In this document: piece after piece, positions 1 through 6,876 of the stretch
How the letters are laid out: each line of letters begins with the position of its first letter
How positions within the stretch are numbered: the stretch's first letter is position 1
Assembly (NCBI GenBank): GCA_903821805.1
Contig: CAIJNA010000186.1
Span: 1-11,437, forward strand
Direction: 5' to 3'
Source: an uncultured Campylobacterota bacterium
Lineage (GTDB): Bacteria > Campylobacterota > Campylobacteria > Campylobacterales > Arcobacteraceae
Length of the DNA: 11,437 nucleotides
Made by a program: the position numbers and the translations under genes
Notes under the pieces: model-generated
Database searches by the model: none
Told to the model about the DNA's origin: nothing
The model's input: the letters and a program-made list of their open reading frames with translations, nothing else

Positions 1-99
1 TTAATTTCAATTTCATCGTCGGAAATCCGCTGTCGTGTTGTAGTTCCAACATCACATGAACAGCTAGAACAATGTTGTTTATTTGGAATTGTAGGATTT

Positions 100-1566
100 G
101 TGATAGCAAAGAAAATCAATAATGCTTCATTTGATATATATTTAGAACAAGCAAAAGCAAAAGCAAAAGTTATTGAACTTGAAGCAGAGAATTTATTAAA
201 AGACGCACGAATTAGTGCAAAAAAAGAATTTGAAATAGAATTTAAAGAATCAAAAAAATTAATTGAGAAAAAAGAAAGAGAGATTAATTTCCATCTTGAA
301 TTAGAATTAGAGAATATAAAAAAAGATAAACTTGCAACACTAGAGTCAAAAGCTAAAATCGAATCTTTACGAAAAGGTTTAGAAGTGCAAGAAAAAGACT
401 ATCTTAAAAAGCTTGATAAGATTATTAAAGTTTTAGAAAATGCAAGTGGCTTGACCAAAGAAGAATCAAAAGAAATAATGATCGACTTGGTTAAAGACGA
501 TTCAAGAGATGTTGTAGCTTCAATTTTTAGAAAAGTTTACAAAGAAGCTCAAAAAAATTCAAAAAAAGAAGTTCAAAATATATTGTCGCATGCAGTAACT
601 AGGTATGCTGGGGAGTTTGCAGCTGAAAGACTAACTAACAATATATCACTTAAAGATGAAGAAACAAAGGGGAAAATTATCGGCAAAGAGGGTAGAAATA
701 TCAAAACACTTGAAATGTGTCTTGGTGTTGATATTATTATTGGTGATATCCCAAATACAATTACGGTAAGTAGCTTCAATCTCTACAGAAGGGCTATTGC
801 TACTAAAGTTATTGAAGAACTTATTGAAGATGGAAGAATCCAGCCGGCCAGAATTGAAGAAGTTTATGCGAGATTAAAAAGTGAATTCGATTCAGGAATT
901 CTACGAGAGGGTGAAAATACTATTCTTGAACTTGGTATAAAAAAAATGCATCCGGAACTAATAGAGCTAATAGGCCGATTGAGATACAGGGCTAGCTATG
1001 GTCAAAATGCTTTAGCACATACTTTGGAGGTTGCAAATTTAGCCGGTCTGATAGCTTCGCAGCTCGGAGGAGATACTGTTCTGGCTCGTAGAGCAGGACT
1101 TTTGCATGATATTGGAAAAGCATTGACTCATGAAATGAAAGGTAGCCATGTAGATATTGGAGCTGATTTATGTAAAAAACTTGGCGAACCGGAAGAGGTT
1201 ATCAATGCTATCTATGCCCACCATGGTCACGAAGAAGCTAACAGTATTGAAAGTGCTGCAGTTTGTGCTGCTGATGCTTTAAGTGCTGCTAGACCAGGTG
1301 CTAGAAGAGAAGTCCTTGAAAGTTTTCTAAAAAGAGTTGAAGAGATTGAGGAAATCGCCAGCAGTAACATAGGTGTTATAAATGCCTACGCAATAAACGC
1401 TGGGAGAGAAATAAGAGTTATCGTGAATGCTAAACTTGTAAATGATGATGAGGCTATTTTGCTAGCAGTAAAAATTGCTCAAAGCATTGAAGATAAGGTT
1501 CAATATCCTGGTGAAATTAAGGTCAATGTTATAAGGGAACTTAGGGCAAGTGGATATGCTAGATAA
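100..1566 (+). CDS. rny: Ribonuclease Y (5' end uncertain)
   Basis: Membrane-anchored endoribonuclease that starts mRNA decay. The 488-residue reading has the family's domains in order: a charged coiled coil (about 10-115), a KH domain with the GxxG loop GKEG (195-198), and an HD phosphohydrolase domain with metal-ligand candidates H307, H336-D337, H374-H375 and D392. The C-terminal part resembles other RNase Y proteins. Position 100 (GTG) is the first conventional start in the frame, but it is probably not the true N-terminus. There is no well-spaced ribosome binding site, and family members begin with a transmembrane anchor. The codons just before it read FGIVGF and continue into VIAKK, which looks like the end of that anchor. 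The frame is open to base 1, so the gene is either partial at the left edge or starts near the ATG at 72 with a one-base shift. Identity is very secure; only the start is unsure. rsmD follows after 18 bases. Confidence 0.95.
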   Translation: MIAKKINNASFDIYLEQAKAKAKVIELEAENLLKDARISAKKEFEIEFKESKKLIEKKEREINFHLELELENIKKDKLATLESKAKIESLRKGLEVQEKDYLKKLDKIIKVLENASGLTKEESKEIMIDLVKDDSRDVVASIFRKVYKEAQKNSKKEVQNILSHAVTRYAGEFAAERLTNNISLKDEETKGKIIGKEGRNIKTLEMCLGVDIIIGDIPNTITVSSFNLYRRAIATKVIEELIEDGRIQPARIEEVYARLKSEFDSGILREGENTILELGIKKMHPELIELIGRLRYRASYGQNALAHTLEVANLAGLIASQLGGDTVLARRAGLLHDIGKALTHEMKGSHVDIGADLCKKLGEPEEVINAIYAHHGHEEANSIESAAVCAADALSAARPGARREVLESFLKRVEEIEEIASSNIGVINAYAINAGREIRVIVNAKLVNDDEAILLAVKIAQSIEDKVQYPGEIKVNVIRELRASGYAR

Positions 1567-1574
1567 TATAGAAA

Positions 1575-1578
1575 AAGG
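1575..1578 (+). promoter_or_regulatory. Ribosome binding site deciding the rsmD TTG start
   Basis: AAGG lies six bases before a TTG at 1585. No ATG or GTG in the same frame is equally well placed, and the RsmD family similarity begins within a few residues of this TTG. The site therefore supports a TTG start. Confidence 0.6.
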
Positions 1579-1584
1579 TAAAAA

Positions 1585-2178
1585 TTGAAAACAACATTAA
1601 CAACAAAAATTATTGCAGGAATTTATAAAGGAAAATCAATAGAACTACCATCCCTTGAAACAACAAGAAGTAGTAAAAATATTTTAAAAGAATCTTTCTT
1701 TAATGTTTTGCAATATGATGCAATCGATACTATTTTCATCGAGGCTTTTGGCGGAAGTGGTAGCATCGGCTTGGAAGCCTTAAGTCGTGGAGCAAGACAT
1801 AGTTATTTTTGTGAGATTGATAAAAAGTCATACAAAATCTTAGAAAAAAACTGTAAAAATATTGATTCTGAAAAATCTACAGCAATTCTTGGCGACACAT
1901 TTGAGGTTCTACCAAAATTAATCAATAATAGTTTAAAAAATGTTCCTATAGTTGTTTATATAGACCCACCATTTGATTTTAGAGAAGGAATGGAAAATAT
2001 ATATGACAGAACATTTAATATGGTTGAGTCTTTTGAAAATGCGAATATCTTTTTAATTGCATTTGAACACAAATCTGACTTAATTTTGCAAGAACAAATC
2101 GGCGATTTTATCAAGTACAAAGATAAGAAATTTGGCAATAGCTCGTTATCATATTACAAAAGAATAGACGAAAAATAG
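1585..2178 (+). CDS. rsmD: 16S rRNA (guanine966-N2)-methyltransferase RsmD
   Basis: S-adenosylmethionine-dependent methyltransferase that makes m2G966 in 16S rRNA during 30S assembly. The 197-residue protein has the RsmD start pattern IIAGIYKGK (9-17), followed by a conserved arginine/lysine stretch (28-36). SAM-binding motif I, EAFGGSGSIGLEA, is at 53-65, the acidic motif II is at E77, and the catalytic DPPF motif is at 127-130; DPPF methyltransferases modify exocyclic amino groups. Length is normal for the family. The start is TTG, chosen because of the AAGG site six bases upstream. It lies 18 bases after rny and nine bases before the permease gene, so it is probably co-transcribed with both. 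The family assignment is secure; the exact target base is taken from the family. Confidence 0.93.
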   Translation: MKTTLTTKIIAGIYKGKSIELPSLETTRSSKNILKESFFNVLQYDAIDTIFIEAFGGSGSIGLEALSRGARHSYFCEIDKKSYKILEKNCKNIDSEKSTAILGDTFEVLPKLINNSLKNVPIVVYIDPPFDFREGMENIYDRTFNMVESFENANIFLIAFEHKSDLILQEQIGDFIKYKDKKFGNSSLSYYKRIDEK

Positions 2179-2187
2179 ATTATTAGC

Positions 2188-2982
2188 ATGATAAGATTCT
2201 ATATCATACTTCTTGCAATAGTTATTTTGTTTATATTTTTTGGAAATCTTATTTATACTGTTTCTCCATACGATTTGAATCCATCTATGATTTTAACATC
2301 ACCATCTAGTGACCATCTTTTTGGTACAGATAGACTCGGAAGGGATGTTTTTGCTCGTATTATTGAAGGTGGACAAACCTCCTTAATTATAGGATTCTTT
2401 AGTGCCAGCTTAACATCACTTATCGGACTACTAATTGGAATTACAGGCGGTTATTTTAGAAGAAAGATAGATATATCTGTTGTTGTACTAATTGATCTAT
2501 TTCTTACATTTCCAACTTTTTTTTTATTATTAGCCCTTGTTAGTTATATTGATGCATCTTTAATTGTCTTGATTTTCATATTGTCAATTACAGGTTGGAT
2601 GGGTATGGCAAGATTAATAAGAAGTGAAAGTTTTTCCATAGGGAATAAGCCATATATAAAGATTCTGAAGATAGGAAATGTTTCCAATTTAAAAATAATT
2701 TTTAAATATTTCACTCCAATATTAGCTCCAATTTTTTTAGTTTCATTTACCTTTGGTGTTGGCGGAGCAATTCTTGGAGAATCTGCTTTAAGCTTCATTG
2801 GGCTTGGAATTAGCTCGCCAGATATAAGTTTAGGAACAATTCTAAGTGACGGAAAAGATGTTATGGATATTGCACCATGGATAAGTTTTTTTGCTGGATT
2901 GTTTATCTTTTTAGTAACGTATTGTCTAGTGCAAATATCTGATTACATACAATATAAGACGAGCAGTAGAGATACATATTAG
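2188..2982 (+). CDS. OppC/DppC-type ABC transporter permease (orphan)
   Basis: Inner-membrane subunit of a peptide/nickel-class ABC importer; the substrate cannot be told from sequence. The 264-residue protein has six hydrophobic spans (about 2-23, 67-86, 97-118, 123-140, 178-200, 231-252). The OppC-family signature HLFGTDRLGRDVFARI (43-58) follows the first span, and the late family motif GESALSFIGLGI (197-208) is present. The cytoplasmic coupling loop around 137-180 is recognisable but degenerate: the usual EAA residues are replaced by KIL (158-160), while the glycine (G163) and a late proline (P177) remain. No partner permease, ATPase or binding protein lies in the window, so partners must be elsewhere if it works. 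A nine-T tract lies at 2517-2525. Upstream Shine-Dalgarno pairing is weak. It shares a strand with rsmD across a nine-base gap. The class call is secure; the role is unknown. Confidence 0.88.
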   Translation: MIRFYIILLAIVILFIFFGNLIYTVSPYDLNPSMILTSPSSDHLFGTDRLGRDVFARIIEGGQTSLIIGFFSASLTSLIGLLIGITGGYFRRKIDISVVVLIDLFLTFPTFFLLLALVSYIDASLIVLIFILSITGWMGMARLIRSESFSIGNKPYIKILKIGNVSNLKIIFKYFTPILAPIFLVSFTFGVGGAILGESALSFIGLGISSPDISLGTILSDGKDVMDIAPWISFFAGLFIFLVTYCLVQISDYIQYKTSSRDTY

Positions 2983-2997
2983 CTCCCAGTCTCTATT
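2965..2997 (+). terminator. Possible weak terminator or inverted repeat after the permease gene
   Basis: Bases 2965-2972 (AGTAGAGA) can pair with 2990-2997 (TCTCTATT), giving eight pairs with one G-U around a 17-base loop that contains the permease stop codon. No uninterrupted T run follows directly; the next T-rich stretch is TTTAAGCTTTTAT from 2999. It could reduce read-through into nusA, but it may be chance. Confidence 0.25.
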
Positions 2998-3012
2998 ATT
3001 TAAGCTTTTATC

Positions 3013-3021
3013 TGTTATAAT
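3013..3021 (+). promoter_or_regulatory. Sigma-70 type promoter (extended -10) for the nusA operon
   Basis: TGTTATAAT contains a perfect -10 hexamer TATAAT (3016-3021) with the TGn extension. No TTGACA-like hexamer is present about 17 bases upstream. Instead the upstream DNA is T-rich (2991-3012), as is usual for Campylobacterota housekeeping promoters. Transcription would start near 3027-3029, giving a leader of about 70 bases before the nusA ATG. This is the only gap over 100 bases between genes in the window, which fits the start of a new transcription unit. Confidence 0.75.
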
Positions 3022-3032
3022 ACCTGATCAAA

Positions 3033-3074
3033 AATGCAACAGCATTGGAAAATCCAAAACATAACGGTCGCATT
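3033..3074 (+). other. nusA 5' leader with two small, mutually exclusive hairpins
   Basis: AATGC (3033-3037) can pair with GCATT at 3042-3046 (loop AACA). TTGGA (3045-3049) can pair with TCCAA (3053-3057) around AAA. A second GCATT at 3070-3074 can also pair with AATGC, enclosing the TTGGA hairpin. The stems are only five pairs each, so folding would be weak. The ribosome binding site (AAGGA, 3087-3091) lies outside all of them. No known riboswitch class is recognised. Confidence 0.3.
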
Positions 3075-3098
3075 GTTAATTAAATTAAGGAAAAATAT

Positions 3099-4295
3099 AT
3101 GGAAAAGATTATAGATATTATTGATAGTATTGCTTATGAAAAAGGGCTTAAAACAATAGAAATTGAGGAAGCTTTAAAGGAATCTCTTATTAAAACTGCC
3201 GAAAAAATGATTGGTGGAAATTTGGTATTCGATGCAAGTATCAACAGGGAAAAGAAAAAATTAAATCTTTTCCAAAAAATTGAAGTAGTTGCAAATGATG
3301 ATATTAAACTTACTGGAAAAAACATTGTTAAAGCTGAAGATAGTGATGAGGAAATAGAGATAGAAGTTAATATTGAAAACTATATCAGTCACGAAGAAGC
3401 ACAAAAACTTGATGATGGACTTGAAATAGGGGATTTTTTAAATTATGATTTAGAATTTGAATCTATGGGAAGAAATGCCGCAACAATTCTTTTTAGCAAT
3501 CTTGAATATAGACTTCAAAGACATATAGAGGAAAATCTTTTCAAAAAATACAATTCAAAATTAGGCAAAACAGTTACTAGTTCTGTTACAAGTGTTGATA
3601 GATCTGAAAATACTTTTATGGAAATCGGTGAAGTTAGAGCTATTTTGCCAAGAAAAAATAGAATAAAAGGTGAGAGCTTTAAAGTTGGAGATTCATTAAA
3701 AGCAGTTGTTAAAAGTGTGAAAGTAGATAAGCAATTTGGTTTAATTGTTGAAGTAAGCAGAACGAGTCCTAAATTTTTAGAAAGTTTGCTAGCGCTTGAG
3801 GTTCCAGAGCTTAAAGACAAGAGAATTACTATTGAGGCCAGTGCTAGAATACCAGGTGTTAGATCTAAAATTGCAATTTCATCATCTGAGGCAAATATTG
3901 ATCCTATTGGCGCAATAGTGGGAGTTAGAGGGGTGAGAATTAATGCAGTTAGTAAGCAATTAAATGGAGAAAATATTGATTGTATTGACTTTAGTCCTAT
4001 TCCAGAAATTTTTGTAAGTCGTGCAATGAGTCCAGCAATCGTTAATAGTGTAAAAATTGAAAAAAGTACAAACTTTCAAGAAAAAAGCAAAGCCATTATC
4101 ACTATAAATTCTGATCAAAAAGGTAAAGCAATTGGTAGAGATGGATTAAACATAAGACTTGCATCTATGCTTACAAACTTTGAAATAGTTGTAAACGAAG
4201 TTAATGTTGACACTCCTGTATCTAACGATGAAGCAGCTAAAATTAGCGAAGAAAAAGCAAAAGATGTATCAAGCTTGGAAGCATTATTTAAATAA
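3099..4295 (+). CDS. nusA: Transcription termination/antitermination factor NusA
   Basis: Cytoplasmic factor that binds RNA polymerase and nascent RNA and controls pausing, termination and antitermination. The 398-residue protein has the N-terminal polymerase-binding domain (about 1-130, including the acidic stretch DSDEEIEIEV at 81-90) and an S1 domain (about 153-220). KH1 follows with GVRG at 275-278 and the preceding ARIPGVRSKIAI at 249-260. KH2 has GRDG at 345-348. It ends soon after KH2 with a charged tail ending SSLEALFK and lacks the two C-terminal acidic repeats found in E. coli NusA; many bacteria have this short form. ATG at 3099 has AAGGA seven bases upstream. It is first after the promoter at 3013-3021, and its stop TAA overlaps the cysS ATG by one base, suggesting translational coupling. 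Confidence 0.96.
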   Translation: MEKIIDIIDSIAYEKGLKTIEIEEALKESLIKTAEKMIGGNLVFDASINREKKKLNLFQKIEVVANDDIKLTGKNIVKAEDSDEEIEIEVNIENYISHEEAQKLDDGLEIGDFLNYDLEFESMGRNAATILFSNLEYRLQRHIEENLFKKYNSKLGKTVTSSVTSVDRSENTFMEIGEVRAILPRKNRIKGESFKVGDSLKAVVKSVKVDKQFGLIVEVSRTSPKFLESLLALEVPELKDKRITIEASARIPGVRSKIAISSSEANIDPIGAIVGVRGVRINAVSKQLNGENIDCIDFSPIPEIFVSRAMSPAIVNSVKIEKSTNFQEKSKAIITINSDQKGKAIGRDGLNIRLASMLTNFEIVVNEVNVDTPVSNDEAAKISEEKAKDVSSLEALFK

Positions 4296-5701
4296 TGGCT
4301 CAAATGTTTATCTACGATAGTGTAAAAAAAGAAAAATTACTTTTCGTACCGCAAGAAACCAATAAAGTAAAAATGTACGTTTGTGGGCCAACTGTATATG
4401 ATGATGCTCATTTGGGTCATGCTCGAAGTGCTATAGTTTTTGATCTTTTACATCGAGTTTTGAAAGCAAATGGATATCAAGTTACTTTTGTGAAAAATTT
4501 TACAGATATAGATGATAAAATTATTCATAAAATGTCAAACACTGGGCTATCTTTAGAAGACATTACGGAGTTTTATATAAAAAGCTATAAGGGTGAAATG
4601 GAAAAATTGAATATTTTGCCTTCAACTATTGAGCCAAAAGCAACTGAAAGTCTTCAAGCCATGACAAGCTTAATAGATAGTTTACTGAACAAACATAAAG
4701 CATATGTATTGAGTGATGGAATTTATTTGAAAACATCATCTGATAGTCAATACGGCGAGATATCGCATAGAATTAGTGATGATTCATCTGTATCCAGAAT
4801 CGAAACAAATAATGAAAAAGAAGATCAGAAAGATTTTGCACTTTGGAAATTTAACACTAATGTTGTTAGTTATCATGCGCATTTTGGAGATGGTCGTCCC
4901 GGATGGCATTGTGAATGTAGTGCAATGATTGACAAGCATTTGAGTGATAAAAATTTACCATTTGCGATCGATATTCATGGTGGAGGAGCAGATTTACTTT
5001 TTCCACATCATGAAAATGAAGCATCACAAACCAGATTGGCTTACGGACAAGAACTTTCAAAATACTGGGTTCATAATGGTTTTGTAAACATTGATGGTGA
5101 AAAAATGAGCAAATCACTAGGGAATAGTTTTTTTCTTAAAGATGCATTACGTGAGTATAATGGAGAAGTCATAAGATTTTACATGTTGACTAGCTATTAT
5201 AGATCAGATATGTCTTTTAATAATGATGATTTAGAAGCAAGTAAAAAACGATTAGATAAGCTATATAGACTTAAAAAAAGAGTTTATGGAATTGATCACA
5301 ATAATAATGTAAAAAGTTTGGATTTTAAAGAAAAAATTTTAAACGCATTAAATGATGATCTAAATACATCTATTGCATTTGCTACAATAGATGAATTTGT
5401 GACTTTTTCGAATGAGAAATTGGATTTAAATCCTAAAGATAAAATTCTGAAAGAACAAATTATTGATGCTATTTCATTTGTGAATGAAATTTTAGGAATT
5501 GGATTAGAGGACTCGTATGAATATTTTCAATTTGGGATAAGTGAAATCGAAAAAAATTTAATTAATAACCTTATTTCAAAAAGAACAGAAGCTAAAAAAA
5601 TGAAAAATTTTGCACTTTGCGACTCAATAAGGGATGAGCTTAGTGAAATGAAAATCGGCATAATGGATACCATTAATGGTACGTTATGGGAAAAATTGTA
5701 A
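4295..5701 (+). CDS. cysS: Cysteinyl-tRNA synthetase
   Basis: Class I aminoacyl-tRNA synthetase that charges tRNA-Cys with cysteine. The 468-residue protein carries the HIGH-type motif HLGH (39-42) and the KMSKS loop (270-274). Its active-site zinc ligands match E. coli CysS: C30 in YVCGPTVYD, C208 in WHCECSAM, H238 and E242 in FPHHENE. The C-terminal third (about 310-468) is the helical anticodon-binding region, and length is typical. The ATG is in the overlap TAATG with the nusA stop. No separate Shine-Dalgarno is evident, so ribosomes finishing nusA may reinitiate here. thrB follows after 18 bases. All catalytic motifs are intact; identity is secure. Confidence 0.97.
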   Translation: MAQMFIYDSVKKEKLLFVPQETNKVKMYVCGPTVYDDAHLGHARSAIVFDLLHRVLKANGYQVTFVKNFTDIDDKIIHKMSNTGLSLEDITEFYIKSYKGEMEKLNILPSTIEPKATESLQAMTSLIDSLLNKHKAYVLSDGIYLKTSSDSQYGEISHRISDDSSVSRIETNNEKEDQKDFALWKFNTNVVSYHAHFGDGRPGWHCECSAMIDKHLSDKNLPFAIDIHGGGADLLFPHHENEASQTRLAYGQELSKYWVHNGFVNIDGEKMSKSLGNSFFLKDALREYNGEVIRFYMLTSYYRSDMSFNNDDLEASKKRLDKLYRLKKRVYGIDHNNNVKSLDFKEKILNALNDDLNTSIAFATIDEFVTFSNEKLDLNPKDKILKEQIIDAISFVNEILGIGLEDSYEYFQFGISEIEKNLINNLISKRTEAKKMKNFALCDSIRDELSEMKIGIMDTINGTLWEKL

Positions 5702-5708
5702 TTAAAAT

Positions 5709-5718
5709 AAGGAGAAGG
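5709..5718 (+). promoter_or_regulatory. Strong ribosome binding site of thrB
   Basis: AAGGAGAAGG includes a full AAGGAG five bases before the thrB ATG. It is the best Shine-Dalgarno match in the window, while most neighbouring genes have weak ones. This suggests thrB is translated independently of cysS. Confidence 0.6.
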
Positions 5719-5719
5719 A

Positions 5720-6601
5720 ATGAAAGTTACTGTACCTGCTACAAGTGCTAATTTAGGACCAGGTTTTGATACTTTAGGATTGGCTTTAAACATCAGAAAT
5801 AAAGTGATCATAAAGCCTGCTAAATTTAATAGTGTGTCTTTAAAAGGCGAGGGTTCTGGTAATCCTAAATTAAAAACAAACAATATGTTTATTTCAACAT
5901 TTAATGACTTTTATGACAATTTGTGCAGTACAAAACAAAATTTTAGATTTGAATTTATAAATGAAATCCCATTGTCTAGAGGTCTTGGAAGCAGTAGTGC
6001 AGTTATTATTAGCGCTATTGCTTCTGCATATACGATTTGCGAGATGGAAATTGATAAACAAAAACTATTAAATTTAGCACTTAGTTATGAGTCTCATCCT
6101 GATAATATTACACCAGCAGTAATGGGTGGCTTTACTGTTGCTACTGTTCGTGATCATGAGGTGCATTATATTAAAAAAGACTTACCTGATAGTTTAAAAG
6201 CTGTTGTTGTTATTCCAAATAGACCAATTAGTACAAATGAATCAAGAAAAATACTTCCATTTAAATATTCAATTGAAGATACAGTTTTTAATGTTTCTCG
6301 TAGTTCCCTTTTGACAGCAGCATTTTTTAGTGAAAATTGGCAAATGCTAAAAGAGGCCTCTAATGACAGAATGCACCAATATTACAGGATGAAACAAATG
6401 CCAGAATTATTCGCGGTTCAAAAAATGGCACTTAAAAATGGTGCTCTTATGAGTACATTATCTGGAAGCGGATCAACTTTTTTTAATATTGTCCATGCTG
6501 ATGATGCAAAAATCTTATCTACCATATTAAAAGAAAATTTTCCACAATTTAGGGTCTATACTTGCGACTTTAATAATAGTGGCGTGCAAGTAGAATATTA
6601 A
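5720..6601 (+). CDS. thrB: Homoserine kinase
   Basis: Phosphorylates L-homoserine to O-phosphohomoserine in threonine biosynthesis; cytoplasmic enzyme of the GHMP kinase superfamily. The 293-residue protein shows the three GHMP motifs: PATSANLGPGFD (6-17), the phosphate loop PLSRGLGSSSA (84-94) and the C-terminal LSGSGST (247-253). ESHPDN at 124-129 is typical of ThrB and separates it from mevalonate-type kinases. ATG at 5720 has AAGGAG upstream. The order thrB-ylxR-infB-rbfA-rimP is, from memory, shared with Helicobacter, so thrB looks like a stable passenger of this translation operon. No other threonine gene is in the window. Confidence 0.94.
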   Translation: MKVTVPATSANLGPGFDTLGLALNIRNKVIIKPAKFNSVSLKGEGSGNPKLKTNNMFISTFNDFYDNLCSTKQNFRFEFINEIPLSRGLGSSSAVIISAIASAYTICEMEIDKQKLLNLALSYESHPDNITPAVMGGFTVATVRDHEVHYIKKDLPDSLKAVVVIPNRPISTNESRKILPFKYSIEDTVFNVSRSSLLTAAFFSENWQMLKEASNDRMHQYYRMKQMPELFAVQKMALKNGALMSTLSGSGSTFFNIVHADDAKILSTILKENFPQFRVYTCDFNNSGVQVEY

Positions 6602-6613
6602 GAGTAGTTTGGG

Positions 6614-6619
6614 TACAAT
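6614..6619 (+). promoter_or_regulatory. Possible -10 box at the ylxR start
   Basis: TACAAT lies in the 20-base gap between thrB and ylxR, preceded by TTTGGG. There is no -35 match. If used, transcription would start near 6626, downstream of the GTG at 6622. That would point to a TTG start at 6628 with almost no leader. It may be chance in AT-rich DNA. Confidence 0.3.
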
Positions 6620-6621
6620 CC

Positions 6622-6876
6622 GTGAATTTGAAAAATAGACCGATAAGAACATGTATTGCCTGTAGAGTTAAATCTGAGCAGCATACAATGTTTCGATTAC
6701 AATGTAATGATAAGATTTTACTCCCGTTTAGTGGTAAAGGGAGAAGTTTTTATCTTTGTGAAAAATGTTGTGAAGATGTTAAAAAGTCGGTTAAATCACT
6801 ATATAGACAATGTAAAAATAAGGCTGACTATGAAGAGCAGCTCAAGGAGATGATAGAAATATGGAAGACAAAGTAA
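6622..6876 (+). CDS. ylxR: YlxR/RnpM family RNA-binding protein (DUF448)
   Basis: Small protein of the family found beside infB in many bacteria; the Bacillus member modulates RNase P and is called RnpM. The 84-residue protein has the family's opening RTCIACR (9-15) and a variant of the GRGAYxC stretch, GKGRSFYLC (38-46), followed by a basic C-terminal helix. C11-x2-C14 and C46-x2-C49 form two CxxC pairs that could bind zinc; Bacillus-type members, as I recall them, lack these pairs. The start is unsure: GTG at 6622 or TTG at 6628, which would give MKNRPIRTC; neither has a good ribosome binding site. The 3' end overlaps infB by 16 bases, suggesting coupled translation. Family call is confident; a role in this organism is inferred. 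Confidence 0.85.
   Translation: MNLKNRPIRTCIACRVKSEQHTMFRLQCNDKILLPFSGKGRSFYLCEKCCEDVKKSVKSLYRQCKNKADYEEQLKEMIEIWKTK

Noticed and set aside
151..168. Three tandem GCAAAA units in rny
   Set aside because: They encode Ala-Lys repeats of the RNase Y coiled coil. Six-base units keep the frame, so no phase switch would follow.
2983..3098. Riboswitch or small RNA gene in the gap before nusA
   Set aside because: Too short and weakly structured; no known riboswitch core or terminator-antiterminator pair visible.
5527..5883. Minus-strand open frame across the cysS/thrB junction
   Set aside because: It runs antisense to conserved parts of both genes and crosses the thrB ribosome binding site; no recognisable protein.
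6656..6853. Plus-strand open frame inside ylxR in another frame
   Set aside because: It lies wholly within ylxR, whose own frame has the family motifs, and it shows none.
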